Assembly (NCBI GenBank): GCA_037447655.1 | Contig: JBBHKE010002692.1 | Location: 1-64,000 of the forward strand | Length of the DNA: 64,000 nucleotides | Direction: 5' to 3' | DNA from: Zygnema cylindricum | Lineage: Eukaryota; Streptophyta; Zygnematophyceae; Zygnematales; Zygnemataceae | In this document: one piece after another, positions 1-12,099 of the stretch | How positions within the stretch are numbered: position 1 is the stretch's first letter | How the letters are laid out: each line of letters starts with the position of its first letter | The notes under the pieces: generated by a model | The model's input: only the letters and a program-made list of their open reading frames with translations | The model's database searches: none | Told to the model about the DNA's origin: nothing | Position numbers and translations under genes: made by a program

Positions 1-499
1 ACGAAAAGGGAGAGACAGTAGACCAGGAAATGAGATTTTAGGGCTGGCGAACAACTGTTGAATTGAGAACACCTATGTGGGCGTTAGAGAAATGGTGCAA
101 GGATCATCTTTTCTTTTCTTTTTCCTTACTTTTTTCTTTTCCTTTTCCGTGTACAAGTCTAGTATGAAAGCTCCAATCTTCTTTCTTTTTTACTACTACT
201 ATGAAAGTTAAAAGGAGGAGGGAGGAGGGAAAGGAGGTGGAGGTTTAGGAGAAAAGGGTCTGTAAGACTTAACCTTTTTGTTCCCCAATAGGAAAATGAA
301 TAAAAATAAGTTCTCAGTCGACTTCGCCCTCTTAGTAATTGTGTAAGCTATTCTAATCTACTCTATTTGTTCCTATTCGGGTTTTCCCCTTTTCGACCAT
401 GCGGCAATTGAAAAAGGGTATTGGGTGTTTGTAGAAAACAAGTTTCTGGTATTTTTTTGGGACATAGGAAGATATAAGCAGTAGTCCTAGGTCCGAGGG

Positions 500-550
500 C
501 TGAGAGAGGGGGAGAAAGAGAGAGGGAAGAGAGAGAAAGAGAGAGAAGAG
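500..550. repeat. GA-rich simple repeat
   Basis: Short purine-rich tract of GAGAGAGGG/GAAAGAGAG type. It has the same composition as the much larger arrays at 4.5, 5.4 and 7.6-8.9 kb. No coding content. Confidence 0.8.
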
Positions 551-622
551 TCTGTATCTATCTTGCTCGGCTGTACTGTTCTAGTAGAACATACTAATGA
601 GCAGTTCGTAGCACCTAATTCT

Positions 623-690
623 TCCTTAGTGGATCCTTTTGTCCTTTAGTGGACCCTTTTGTCCTTTAGTGGATCCCTTATCCGTCAGTG
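623..690. repeat. 20-bp tandem repeat, three copies
   Basis: The unit contains AGTGGATCCTTTTGTCCTTT and recurs at exact 20-bp spacing (AGTGGA at 628, 648 and 668), with a degenerate fourth start at 686. An open frame crossing it (659-919) runs into T-rich sequence and looks like chance. Confidence 0.75.
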
Positions 691-2046
691 GATTGACCAC
701 CTCAATTTTGTCAGTCTTCTCGAGGCTAGTTTATGTTGCTGTGTCTTCTTTTCTGCGACATTTTTTTCTCTTCTGGACATCCGGAATCTGAAATTCTTAA
801 GATGTTGCAGTGACTGGGTCTTCTGGCTTTCTTTTTTCCGTTTTTTCTGTTATTTCCATTTTCTGTTTTGCTCTTCTATTTTTTTTTTTTCTGTTTTTCT
901 GTTTTCCCCTTGTTTTTAAGTGGAGTTGTAAATGGTTTATATTATGCTTGCAGTAGGGTGTGCACGAACTGTGAGTTTGTAGGTGAGGCTTCACGAGTCA
1001 TTTGTAGGCTTTGGCCTTATTAGGAGAAAATGGAAGGAATGAACCTCATTGTGAGGTGTAGAGGAAGGTATAGTGAACTGTACATCTCTTTGTACTACTG
1101 TTTTTGTGTCAAAGAAATTTATTTTGATAACTCTTTTGTGATGTTTGTGAAGTGTCCCATGGGAATTGGAACGGATTGTATCTGGAAAAGGGTCATAATC
1201 TGCATGTAGAATGTTGGTGTTCACATTGCTGTGAACTTTGCTACTTCAATTTGACTATAGCTAAAGCTTTTTCTGTCAACATAATTCCATGTCTGGTGAA
1301 GCAAGTGCACAACTTCAACATTTGGCTTGTGAGCTTGCCTGATGCTGTCTTTCGATTGTATCTAGGACAAAAATCAAATGATATTTAACCACAAACTGTA
1401 TTTTTATTGAAGACCTCAGTGGTGGAGCTTAGCCTGTCATGATACTAATTACTCATCAAGCGAACATTTTTCTTTTTTAAGATGTGAGGTTACAGTACAT
1501 TGTTGTTAGTAGAAGTGAAAGTAGACTGCTAAAAGGTTTTCAAACATTCATCTAACGATCGATAATGGCCTTTAAAATGCCGGAAAGGAGGTAAATCAAA
1601 TAGAAACGGCATATTGAAAAGCAAAAATGGAATAAGGATATTTATTCAGAAAATGAACTTCAGACGCGTCAACAGACCCAAAAACTCACCAAAGCCCAAA
1701 ACCATTCTGTACCAAACACACATCTGAAACACCGTTAGACGCGAATATGTCAGAAACTCTGATTTACCATTCTTGCTCTTGTTGCGGGAATTGTGACGCT
1801 CTGTTACAGGAAGCCAGATTTCACTCTCACTCCATCATGTATACCAAAGCAATACAAAAACATGTATACAATAATATATGTTTAATAATAATATATCAAT
1901 AATACCATTTACTGTTGATTTGGTAAGCATGTCAGTTGTTTCCATATCACCTGACACAAAAAACTCTCACCATTTTGGAGCAACGCTACATGACCCATAT
2001 TGTCTGGAAAGGTCTTCCATCAGTAACAAAGGCGTAACCTAAGGTA
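691..2046. other. Unannotated AT-rich intergenic DNA
   Basis: No recognisable coding domain, RNA gene or repeat. The open frames are under 90 codons and of low complexity. Confidence 0.5.
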
Positions 2047-2261
2047 CACCGCGCATCGTTATTAGTGTTATTAACTCTAATTTGGGTTCTTAAAATCTTG
2101 ATTTTTTTCCGCAATTATTATACATGATTTTTGAAATTAAATTAGCAACGCTATTTAAGGACGTGGACCATAATCTGCCACGTTTCTGGCACTAAATTAG
2201 AATCAATAACACTTTTTTTTTTACGCTATTTAAACTTTGACACTAATGACAATGCGCGGTG
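2047..2261. mobile_element. 215-bp MITE of Tc1/mariner type (TA target duplication)
   Basis: The element begins CACCGCGCATCGTTATTAG and ends in the inverted copy of this sequence, with 20 of 22 terminal bases matching. It is flanked by TA on both sides (2045-2046 and 2262-2263). The subterminal motif TTATTAACTCTAATTTGGG is shared with the larger elements at 10344-10864 and, more loosely, 62637-63119, so these form one family. No transposase is encoded. A TA duplication fits Tc1/mariner or Stowaway-type mobilisation; the source transposase is not visible in this window. Confidence 0.75.
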
Positions 2262-2263
2262 TA

Positions 2264-3539
2264 GTCTTTCTAAAATCGATGCCTTAACACTCCAATTCAC
2301 CACTCGAGTAAAGCACAAAACCCATACAAAAGGTACCAACCACGCATCGGAGGAATCGCTTCACCGGCTTCCCAAATGAATCTTCTTTGGGGCCTGACAA
2401 TACCTGTTGAGAAGAAATTGTAATGGAAATGTGTGGCCTGACTTGGACACCAAGGTACATGAGCCAACTGAGGTACGTGAGACAACCGATTGCCTCCTTC
2501 TACAGGACATCCACAGTCTCTAGATTCTTTAACTGTATTGAAATTTCGGGTCTAAAAGAGTCGAAGGAGGTTTGGCGTCCGTCATCAAGAATCGCGCCAA
2601 CACCTTAAAATACTGTTTTTAACTTACTGTATTTGACTTGCTTTATAATTTCTTGAAATGTCACATATAATTCCAATATTCAATTTCTCCCATATCTGTC
2701 ACCTTAATGCACACCCAAAAACTATTTTACCTCATTAGTTCTCTCCAAACTATTAAACACCTTAATGAAGTCATCAACATAGACAGAAAAAATGACTTGA
2801 CCTTCTCTTTCATCTTTCACATATACTCCGGAATCTGCAACTGTTCCCACAAACCCAACATTAACCCAACATCTCTCAACACCTTTTGTAGATGCAAGTA
2901 AAATTATATTATTGGCCTTGTATATATAACTGTATATATATATAACTGTATCTGTGTATTTTAGCCCACCACAGCAAATAAGGCCGCTGCCACGTCATCG
3001 ATCATTACACCAAATGCACCCATATTAGGTGTTTGTTGCTTCTTTGGGTGTCTTTGTTTTACCTGTCATTTTTCTGTGTGTTCGCTGCTTTTGCCTTGCT
3101 TATCATTTTTTTTTTATTCCCTTCACATGTTCACCGCTAATCGTTATTAATGTTAAAGCTTTTTTTGCCATTTAAAACACCTTTGCTCTGTGCACACTTG
3201 TCAGATTCTCAATTGGAGACAGCCAATAGGAAGGTGAAGTTTTTCAGTTTTAGCTTGCTGCTTCTTTTTGTTCCCGAGGACTCAGATGGTTTACCATCGC
3301 GCTTTTTAATAAAGTCAGTTTTTTTTTTTTTTTAATATTAGAGTCAAGGCAGTTTATCGGCCAAGGCTTAAGAATATCAAATGCTCTAAATAAAACAAAC
3401 GGCATCAGAAACAGAGAAACAAAATCAACATAAGTTGCATCAATTTTTTGCAGTAAGGAAGAACTAAACAGAACGCTCACAGAAAAAGAAGTTAATATTA
3501 CCACCAGCATTTGCCCAAATATTTCCTCAATAACTTCTT
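2264..3539. other. Unannotated AT-rich DNA
   Basis: Contains a short TATATAACTGTATATATATA tract near 2922-2950 and several homopolymer T runs. I recognise no gene. Confidence 0.5.
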
Positions 3540-3810
3540 CGGAGGTCCTCGGGTCCTACTTCAATCCGCATACCAATTTTTGTAACCGCCACACTATACC
3601 AGGCTTTCTTGTCACCCCATTAAAACTTTCATATCGAGGTCACAATTAAAAAAACTGTCTCTACATCCATCCCATAGATATACTTTTTTTCGGCCGCACA
3701 ATCATCTCCAACGAATCAAAATTCGCCACGGGAGCATAATTATCCATAAAGTCCTATCCCTACTTTTGATGAAAATCCGTACACATAAGTCTAAACTCCT
3801 ACATAATAAC
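3540..3810 (-). pseudogene. Decayed Ty1/copia reverse transcriptase fragment
   Basis: Reading the minus strand with several stops and shifts, I can follow the order of the copia RT core: a remnant of the block before motif A (about 3800-3720), a degenerate MD(V/I)ETVFL stretch resembling the copia MDVKTAFL motif (about 3700-3660), then VWRLQKLVCGLKxDPR (about 3600-3545), which matches the copia block usually read as C(K/R)LxKSLYGLKQAPR. The YxDD motif is not found. It may be the downstream part of the same old minus-strand element as the integrase remnants at 5.1-5.9 kb, now separated by simple repeats. Confidence 0.55.
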
Positions 3811-4493
3811 CTCACTAGAAGACACTATATTGGTCTTGAACTTGCACTTAACATCTTTCGCCTTCTTCCCAACTAGCACCTCTACTTCCAATTATCTTTA
3901 GTTCAAATTGAACTTCTTATAAACTTGAACCACCGACTTGTACTCTTTCTCCCTTAATGTCCCTTCAATATATTTAAAAATAAGCTAATATCCACTTAAT
4001 GTCGTCATCTCTTTATTGTCTCGCTTAGGTAAAGGAATGCGGATCCCTTCACATAGAATCACGATTTTGCTATGAGACAAAATCGGTCTCTTTAGCCTCA
4101 AAATAGAGTAGCAGGACTTATAAATGTCTCAAACGTTTTGGGCCGAGAAGAATATATCGGGTATATATGTTTTATTCCCTTGGTCTCACGGGTTCTTCTA
4201 CAAACCACATTTAACATGTTCGCTCATAAATGGTAAGATCAACTTTAATTTTTGACTCGTTTGAGTTCTCGGTGAAAACCGAGAACTCAGCATACCATCA
4301 ATCCTGGTTAGTATTATATATTATTTTACTGCATTATTATAATTATATTGTCATAATTATATTATTACAATCATATTATTATTATATTATATATTGTTAG
4401 TGTCCAAATTCTCATACCTTAGTTGGACCACTGAACCGGGTCTGACAGTTTTCTCCTTAGCTTGTGGGACGACTTCATGTTCTACATCAAGGT
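3811..4493. other. Unannotated AT-rich DNA, possibly decayed copia
   Basis: Lies between recognisable minus-strand copia RT and integrase remnants. It probably contains unrecognisable pol linker sequence, but I cannot align any motif here. A stretch at 4315-4400 is almost pure A/T. Confidence 0.35.
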
Positions 4494-4790
4494 CCTTCTC
4501 TCTCTCTCTTTCTTTCTCTCTCTCTCCCTCTCTCTCTCTCTCCCTCTCTCTCTCTCTTTCTCCCCCTCTCTCTTCCCCTCTCCCTCTCCCTCTCCCTCTC
4601 CCTCTCCCTTTCCCTCTCCCTCTCCCTTTCCCTCTCCCTCTCCCTCTCCCTCTCCCTCTCCCCCTCTCCCTCCCTTTCCCTCTCCCTCTCCCTCTCCCTC
4701 TCTCTCTCTCTCCCTCTATCTTCCCCTCTCACTCTCTCTCTCTTTTTCTCTATTTTCACTTCCCTCTCCCTTTCCTCTTCGTCCACTTCT
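4494..4790. repeat. Pyrimidine array, (CT)n grading into (CCCTCT)n
   Basis: About 300 bp are almost entirely C and T on the plus strand. Dinucleotide CT flanks a core of CCCTCT/CCCTTT hexamers. All three plus frames and one minus frame are open through it (Ser/Leu/Pro or Arg/Glu repeats). This follows from the absence of purines and is not evidence of a gene. Confidence 0.95.
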
Positions 4791-5109
4791 TGTTGTCTCT
4801 ATATAGAAGGTTGTCTGACATACCTAAATCCTTTAGTCCTTAAGTGCCAGATAGACAAGACACACCCTCTCGGAAAACTCCTCGCTTGTCTTTTCCCCGA
4901 TATGAGCGATCAATCTCCGACTACAAACATAATTTGGTGTGAAAACCCCATTTCATATTATTTCCCCATTCACATAAATATATTGTGCCTAGCGCCGTGG
5001 ATCATGTCCCTAACTGTCTCCTACAGGTTCCTTTTTTTCCGTTAAGCAATTCCAATAGATTTAAAATGAACAAGAGGCAATGAGATAAGTGCTTCCTTAT
5101 CTCCCTCTT

Positions 5110-5870
5110 TTGAAAAAAATCCTTGAATGTTACGAATTCTCCTCCATTATTTTATCCCACTACTTTTAAACTTGCCTTCAGATTGTCTCCCAACCATAAC
5201 AACCCATTTCCTCCATTTCACCAACAAATCCCTTTTTTTTTTCAACAGGTATAGGACGAGTTTTTGGAGTCGTCCACAATTATGAGGATAAATTGATTAC
5301 TCGCCCAAATTTTGGGGTTCACACTGCCACAAAGGATTACATGTACAAGCTTTAAGGGATTCTGAGCTATGTGATTGATGTCTTTCCTCGGATGCCTCTC
5401 CCTCTCCCTCTCCCTCTCCATTCCCCTCTCCCTCCCCCTCTCCCTCCCCCTCTCCCTCCCCCTCCCCCTCCCCCTCTCCCTCTCCCTCAAACGTGACACT
5501 CCTTATTGTGACCAGTACACTTGTTCACTTTCTCATTGGCTGTTTGTTCCATTCTATACAGAAACTATTTCTAGATCATCTTTTTCAGGTTCCCATGAGA
5601 GGTATGACACAACCTATGGTGCCTTGTGCTCATGTTACCTTTCTCCATTGTAACATTCTCCACTGATGGAACGAACTGGCCTGCTATCGAATCTCCTCAT
5701 AAGAAGCTTTTTATGCATATAATCACTGAAAAAAACTTCATGGACCTCTGTAACGTGAGAGTTCTGCACCACATGCTTAAGTCCTCTATCGTCATAACCA
5801 TACCTCCAACTTTTTGAATCCGAGGTACGATACTGAGGTTCACGACACATTGGAAATAGAGAGGGCATTA
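5110..5870 (-). pseudogene. Decayed copia pre-integrase and integrase region
   Basis: Minus-strand remnants occur in the expected order. A GAG_pre-integrase-like stretch (about 5830-5640) ends in HVVQNSHVTEVHEVFFSD. After an inserted hexamer array comes LVHVILCGSVNPK followed by FILIIVDDSKNSSY (about 5360-5250), which matches the copia integrase block LVHxDLCGP...YxLTFxDDxSR. Near 5160-5125 is a degenerate NNGGEF motif containing the second catalytic Asp region, here NNGG. Stops and frame changes are numerous, so it is dead. It is closely parallel to the remnant at 12.1-12.7 kb, suggesting two copies of one old family. Confidence 0.65.
5395..5488. repeat. (CCCTCT)n / (CCCCCT)n hexamer array
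   Basis: A 94-bp pyrimidine array interrupts the decayed copia integrase on the minus strand. It shares its hexamer with the 4.5-kb array and, on the other strand, with the 7.6-8.9-kb array. Confidence 0.9.
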
Positions 5871-5884
5871 TGGAGCCTTATCGA

Positions 5885-6420
5885 CATTTGGCATTAGACA
5901 TTGGACATTATTTTACATTCCACAAAAGAAATTGTAGGGCAGTGTTAGACATTAGGCATTTACATTGTTGGACATTTGACATTCGACATTTGACATTGGC
6001 CATTTTTGACATTGGACATTGGAAATTGGACATTAGACATTGTCACTGGAAATTTTTGTACGGTACTCACTAGATATTGTTGGAAATTTTCGAACATAGG
6101 AAATTGGACATTGTTGCATATTGGATATTAGACATTAAAGTTTGGACTTCGGACATTGTTTGACATTGGACATTTGACATTGTTGTACATTGGACATTCG
6201 ACATTGTTTTACATTGGAAATTAAAATTTTTTGTACATTGGACATTCGACATTGTTGTACATTGGACATTCGACATTGTTGTACATTGGACATTCGACAT
6301 TTTCGGACATTAGACATTCGACATTGTTGTACATTGGACATTCGACATTGTTGGACATTGAACATTAGACATGGGACACTTGTTGAAGTTGGACATTGAA
6401 CATTGCTAGACATGGGACAC
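5885..6420. repeat. Minisatellite with a 12-bp core and 24-bp higher-order unit
   Basis: Dozens of variants of GACATTGGACAT and GACATTCGACAT occur. In the central part (about 6170-6360) they alternate with ACATTGTTGT to give a 24-bp unit. Because 24 is a multiple of three, frames stay open on both strands (minus-strand repeats of MSNVQCTT and MSNVQC; plus-strand DIRHCCTL). The edges are degenerate. I read it as non-coding satellite DNA with incidental frames. Confidence 0.9.
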
Positions 6421-6424
6421 CAAG

Positions 6425-7621
6425 TGTGGACGATATTGAAATGTCGATTTCCCGGGATGCCCGATACCGAGTGACACGCTAATTCTCGACCAATATGACC
6501 TATTCTCACAATGTACTCTAACATGTTTCTTGTGTCATCAATCGGTTGCTAGATCCTACTTAATTAAGTTGGTTGCACGCATTCTCTAAATCCCAACCAT
6601 TCGTATCGTTTGTGCTGAAAGAAAGGAAAAACACCTTGGACCTGTGGAGCACTTTGGGCTCTCCATCGTAAGAATCTCAAGCAGAGTACATACCTCCATT
6701 GTCGCCAATTTGGAAGAATGCGTTCCCTCGTAACATGGATTTGAATGGATCAAAAGTTTTTCACATTTATATCTAGTCTTGTACTTTCCACACTTTGACC
6801 CATTGTATCTCATTTCACAATCAACAGCTTTGCCTAGATTTTGTTATGAGATGGATGGCATCAATACAAATAGTGATTTATTCCTTATCTCCTCCCAAAT
6901 GTTTTGTTTCCCTTGTGCACCTATCTTCATGATCCAGTATTGTTGGTAGCTGTTTTTTTTGAATTATCTTATCTGATTTTTGTCGAGTTTGACGAGAAAA
7001 TGTGAGGTTATTTATTTTTTAAATGTGCTTGTTTAACAAAAAGCTAAACAAAAGAAATAGGCCATTGTAATTGTGCACCTCGGGTTGTCGGCCCATTACT
7101 TTATCAAGACCACTTGAAACTAGAATTCTAAACAAAGAATCGTAGTTATAAAATAGATGAAAGAAAGAAGAGTCAATTCCACACTAATTCAGACCCTTTT
7201 CAAATAGGGCAATAAATAGTCGAGCGTACCTGTGAAACATATTACTTAAAATCTTGTATTCCATAACACCATTCTTACTGTCATACACACAAGAAACAAA
7301 AAACTCAAAAGAGAAATCAAACAAGTCACGAATCACCAGAAATAAACACCGACTAATACTGTATACCTATCCTAAATCATTACTTCTAATGAAACTAAGA
7401 CTAATCCATTGACTTAAAATCCACTATTGCAATCGACAACTTAAGCGTGCAATATAATCTTCTACACATTTGGGCCCATATTTAAGTCTCCTCAAACTGT
7501 CGTTGTCTCCAACATTTGACATTCTGCCTCCAACATTGATTCCTTCAACTACCTCTTTCTTTTGAATGCCTTTTTTCTTCCAGCATATCCAGGTTTGTGA
7601 AGGTTTTATCCCATACTTCTA
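6425..7621. other. Unannotated DNA
   Basis: A 75-codon minus-strand frame at 6586-6813 has a Cys/Lys-rich start but matches no family I know. No promoters, RNAs or repeats could be supported. Confidence 0.45.
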
Positions 7622-8865
7622 CTTCCGAGAGGGAGAGTGAGAGGGAGGGGAAGCGAAGGAAGCAAAGGGAGAGGGAGAGGGAGAGGGATAATACGAGAAA
7701 GGATAGGGAGTGGGAGTTGGAGAGAGAGGGATAGAGATCGGGAGAGGGAGAACTAGCGGGAGGAAAGGAAGGGATCGGGAGAGACAGAAATAAGGGAAGA
7801 GGGGGAAGGTAAAGGATTGGGAGATGTAGGAGAGAGATCAGAGGAGAGAGGGAGATGGGGAGAAAAAAGAGAGTGAGAGGAGAGTTAGAGGGAGATTAAG
7901 ATGAGGGAGAGGGAGAGGGAGAGTGAGAGGGAGAATGAGAGGGATAGAGTAATAGGGAGAGAGAGTGGAAGAGGGAGAAGAAGAGGGAGAGGGGGAGGGA
8001 GAGAGAGAGAGGGAGAGAGTGGGAGAGGTAGCGAGGGATAGAGAGAGTGCGTATGTGAAAGAGACATGAGATGAAGAGACTATGGGGAAGGGAAGTAGAG
8101 GGAGAGGGAGAGGGAGAGGGAGAGTGAGAGGGAGTGGGAGAGGGAGGTGGAGACGGAGGGCGAGTGGGAGAGGATCAGGTAGAGGGAGAGGGTGGTGGAG
8201 AGGTAGGCCGAGGGGGAGAGGGAGAGGAAGAGAAAGAGGGAGAAGGTGAGGAAGGGACGAGCGAGGTGGGGGAGAAGGTGGATGAAGTGGGATAGGGAGA
8301 GGTAGAGGGAGAAGGGGAGAGAGAGAAGGAGAGAGAGCCGGATATTGGGAGAGGAGAAGAGATAGAGGTGGCTGAAGTAAAGGGGACGAGAGAGTGGGGG
8401 GGAGAGAGAGAAGAGAGAGGGAGAGGAAGAGGGAAAGGGAGAAAAGAGGTCGAGGTAGAGGGAAAGGGAGAGGGAGATGGAGAGTGAGAGGAAGTGGGTG
8501 AGGTTAATGTAGAGGGAGAGGGAGGGGGAGAGGGAGAAGGTGGAGAGGGATGGGGTGGGGGAAAGGGAGAGGGAGATGGATAGGATCGGAGGGAGAGGCA
8601 GAGGGAGACGAGAGGAAGAGGGAGAGGGGGTAGGGGAGGGAGAGGTAGAGAGAGAGGTAGAGGGAGTGGAAGAGGGATATGGAGAGAAAGAGGGAGAGGT
8701 AGAGGGAGAGAGAGAGGGAGAGGGATAAAGAGAGAAAGGAGAGAGAGAGAAAGATGGAGGTAGAGGGAGTGAGAGGGAGAGGGATAAAGAGTGAAATGAG
8801 AGGGAGAGGTAGATGTAGAGAGGAGATAGAGTTGGAGAGGGTGAGAGTAGCTGAATATGTTTAAA
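7622..8865. repeat. Large purine array, GAGAGG/GAGGGA type, about 1.2 kb
   Basis: The plus strand is almost entirely A and G across more than 1.2 kb, with GAGAGGGAGAGG motifs and scattered T or C interruptions that increase toward the edges. A 266-codon minus-strand frame (8175-8975) is made of Pro/Ser/Leu repeats and is an artefact of the composition. Long homopurine tracts can form intramolecular triplexes; that is general knowledge, not something shown here. Confidence 0.95.
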
Positions 8866-9449
8866 ATCAGGGTGTAAAGAAAAATATAAAGAAAATAAAA
8901 ATTAAAATAAAAATAAAAAAAATCTTTGTACATTATAGACTGAAAGCTATTTTTTACAAGATTGGTAAATTCCACATATTCTTAAAACAGCGCAAACTTA
9001 TTTTCAAAAAGAAGATAATAAGCTAGATGCACAAGAAGATTGTATAGTTGGAAATTTATTACAGAACATAAGTTTCACGGTCTAATTTCAAATCGGATAC
9101 AAAGCTAACACCCTTGTTAAATACATTTTTTTCGTTTGGGTGCAATGGACAGGAAAAGGACTGTCTAGGCAGTTTTTCTAGCATCATTCTATATATTTTC
9201 GGGAAGCATGACATCCCCTCTATACTTCCTTTTTTAAAGTTTTACATTTGTGGTCAATACAAAACATGAAACATTACCAAAAGCTCAAAATGTTTTCAGC
9301 TACTTCGTTAGTCGTCAAATAAAAATTCAACCAATGTAAAAAGCAATATTTTGAGTTTATTTTTCGCAATAGAAACAATCCATCTCAAAAAATCCACGAT
9401 GAAATAGCCCAAAATCAACTCTAAAATGGTAAATAATGGTCGTAAAAAC
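8866..9449. other. Unannotated AT-rich DNA
   Basis: No coding or repeat signal that I can support. Confidence 0.45.
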
Positions 9450-10343
9450 TAGTGATGTGTATCGGTAGCCATTTGACGATAACTGATACGTACCTGTTAT
9501 AACATACCGATAATCGATAAATAGATTGGCTCAATATATCGGTAAAAGAACTATAGCAATGAATTTACGATATATCGCGATGAATACGGATAAAAATCGG
9601 GCCGATAACTATCGGCGATAACTCTGTACTCTGGTCAAAGGTCGCAAAAGTCAAAATTTTAGATAACCAAAACCGAACGTTTGTCTTTTTTTAAAATCTG
9701 AGTACCTGACGCCAGACCGAGTTATGTCACGCTCCAAAATTGTTAACCGTTAACCGAAACGCGTTTACAAAAATAAAATATAACCGAAACTCGACTTCTC
9801 GCAACTACCCGTACTCGCCCGCACCCGAATAAGTACAAAATTAGTGGTACATCTCTTGTATACCTTCAACGATAACAAGAGTACAAAGTACAATAATGTT
9901 GGATTGTATGGACAGTACAAAATTTTCATTTTTTTTCGTTTTTTGCTTACCTGACCGTAACTGATTTTTTTTTTTTCTGTGAATCCACCGCCCGAATCCG
10001 CCCGGCCCCCCAAATTTGGCAACCGAATCCGTTCCGGAACCGATGGGGGCGGTCGGTTAACGGTCGGTCACGGTTTCAGTTGACCGTTTGCGACCTTTGA
10101 CTCTGGTACAAAATGGGTTGTGAAAATTTTCCAAAGCTGACCCCGCCGTCGCAATATCGCCTTACTCATTTCGTACTTTATTTTCGTACCATACTTCCGT
10201 CCTTTTTGTACGGACAACCCCTCCAACCGATAATTATCGGCGACAAATTTTGTTGGTTTTGGACCGTTATATTGGGACCCTTTAGCGATAATATCTGTTA
10301 TCAGATTTATTGCAATAAAAAATTACCCGATATACAACAACTA
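9450..10343. mobile_element. Possible hAT-like TIR element rich in TATCG motifs
   Basis: The left end reads TAGTGATGTGTATCGGTA. A related inverted end, CCGATATACAACAACTA, occurs at 10327-10343. Internal sequence is rich in CGATAATCG and ATATATCG, like the better-defined hAT-type MITE at 12717-13102. The ends match only partly (about 12 of 17) and I see no 8-bp target duplication, so the limits are uncertain. The right end abuts the mariner-type element at 10344, the same arrangement as at 62.6 kb. An open frame at 9765-10022 inside it is not recognisable. Confidence 0.4.
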
Positions 10344-10864
10344 CACCTTGAATCGCGATTAGCGTTAATAACTCTAATTCGGTGCCCCCAAATTTTTACC
10401 GTCCAACCTAAAATAGAATTAATAACTCTAATTGTTATTTAACGTTAATGTATGTACTTTCTAATTAGCGTTAATAACTCTAGTTTAGACAGTTTTCAAA
10501 AAGTGTAGTGTACAAAATGTGTCAATTCCTACAAAAATTACTCGTTATTTGGTACAATTGAACAAAAAGAGTGACAAAATAAAGGCGTCGATACACGAAA
10601 GTGAGTGCGTTGACACAAAAAAGCGCACTCAGATTTGATTACCAATGATAAAGACAGGGGAAAACCACGATAACTTGTTCGCACATGTTCAATATGAACA
10701 CAAACTATACCGGCTACACTATGGGAAAAGGGTACCCGAATTAGCGTTAGTGAATAAATTAGAGTAAATGTTTTTTTGGTGAAGGGCCTTGAACCCAAAT
10801 TAGAGTTATTAACAATAATGTTTTTTGTAACACTAATTATTTCTCAACTCTTATAGCGACGGTG
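10344..10864. mobile_element. 521-bp MITE of Tc1/mariner type (TA target duplication)
   Basis: Begins CACCTTGAATCGCGATTAG and ends with TATAGCGACGGTG, flanked by TA at 10342-10343 and 10865-10866. Only about half of the terminal 22 bases still pair, but the subterminal motif TTAATAACTCTAATT occurs inside both ends in inverted orientation, as in the element at 2047-2261. Non-coding. Confidence 0.6.
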
Positions 10865-10866
10865 TA

Positions 10867-12099
10867 GTAAAAACAGTTACAAAACTATTCATTGTTTCAA
10901 GGAAATTATAGTCCTCATATTCACAAATGCTACTACCTCTATACTTAAGCAACCCGAAGATGGCTCGACACGTGTAAGCGTGTCTCGCCCGAAAAACTCT
11001 AGAATTCTGCCACTTGTCGGCTTAAACACTCCAACACTGTATCTAGACAGCAGTCTAAAGAATGCCTAACAACAAAGGAAACTCAAAGTAATAGACGAAT
11101 TAAAAGTAATATTATACTAAAATAAAAGGAAAGGCACGAAACGCAACAACAAAAAAGTTGTTGCTTCTCGAAAACCATGCGTGAAAGTACCGTCTCTAAA
11201 TCGGCCGATTTCGTGCCCAACCGATCCGCAATGTTATGAAAGAGTATTCCAACCCATCCAACACGGCGCGTGAAATGAACGCCAACAAAGTAATGGATGA
11301 CTCTCACACAAGCGGAAGCATATAGATAAAATCACCACAAAAGAGAGAAGCTACCCAACAAAAGTCCATAATATTTTACTAGAAAGCTTCCTCCTAATTA
11401 CAATTTTAACAATAACAAAATCTTCTCTCCCTCACTCTATATCTCCAACACATGGGGGTGTGCGCATGTGTAAGAAAATAGTGTTTATTCTATTTTCATG
11501 TTCTCCGTTTTTTGTGTCTTTTGTGCTTACTTTGGTGTTTTCCTCTTTTCGATCTATAGGCTTGTGGTTCCAACTTATCTAAATTTTTTAGCCACAATCG
11601 CCTCGCGAGGTGATTTTAGTTTACTAACCACTTGAACAACGAGTAATAAAACGTCCACGCTTGTGCCACACGTGCCACAAATAGTGGAACCTCTGGCGGA
11701 ATTTTTTTTAATTAATGAAGTTGATGCTGTCATTAGTGAGGCCGGCGTCACGACGTCCCGAAACTCTAAACATCTACAATGCCACAAAAAACTCGATTTC
11801 TACAACCTCCACTATTAATTGAGACGCCACCAATTGTCGCAAGTTTTGGAGTGGTTTACAACTGTCACAAGTTTTACACATGTCTACAACCGTCACATTT
11901 CAAAGTATCGATTTCATTTTTGCATATTGGAACGCTCTGCAAAGTATGATAGAAAATGTTCACTAAAATACATAATACCACATTAAAGTATCGGTTGTAT
12001 GGGTACACCCCCATGAGACAAAATATTCGTTGTCTAAATAAAAATGTTATGCCTAGCATTGTAAATTGTGGAAGATAAAGAATAAAGTGTTCCTTGTCC
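10867..12099. other. Unannotated AT-rich DNA
   Basis: No gene or repeat family recognised. Several minus-strand frames of 60-75 codons show no domain. Part of 11.8-12.1 kb may be decayed copia, judging from its position, but no motif supports this. Confidence 0.4.

Noticed and set aside
622-690. Telomere-like repeat (TTTAGGG type)
   Set aside because: The unit is a 20-bp sequence with no TTTAGGG core.
659-1388. Small host genes in the first 1.4 kb
   Set aside because: Short overlapping frames with T-rich composition and no domain or splice pattern I can support.
4394-5045. Long open frames of Ser/Leu/Pro or Arg/Glu repeats
   Set aside because: They lie in a pure pyrimidine array, where stop codons cannot occur on several frames. 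No domain and no normal composition.
5885-6420. CRISPR-like array
   Set aside because: Units are contiguous and lack unique spacers. The setting is a eukaryotic minisatellite.
8175-8975. 266-codon minus-strand frame
   Set aside because: Simple Pro/Ser/Leu composition from the purine array; not a gene.
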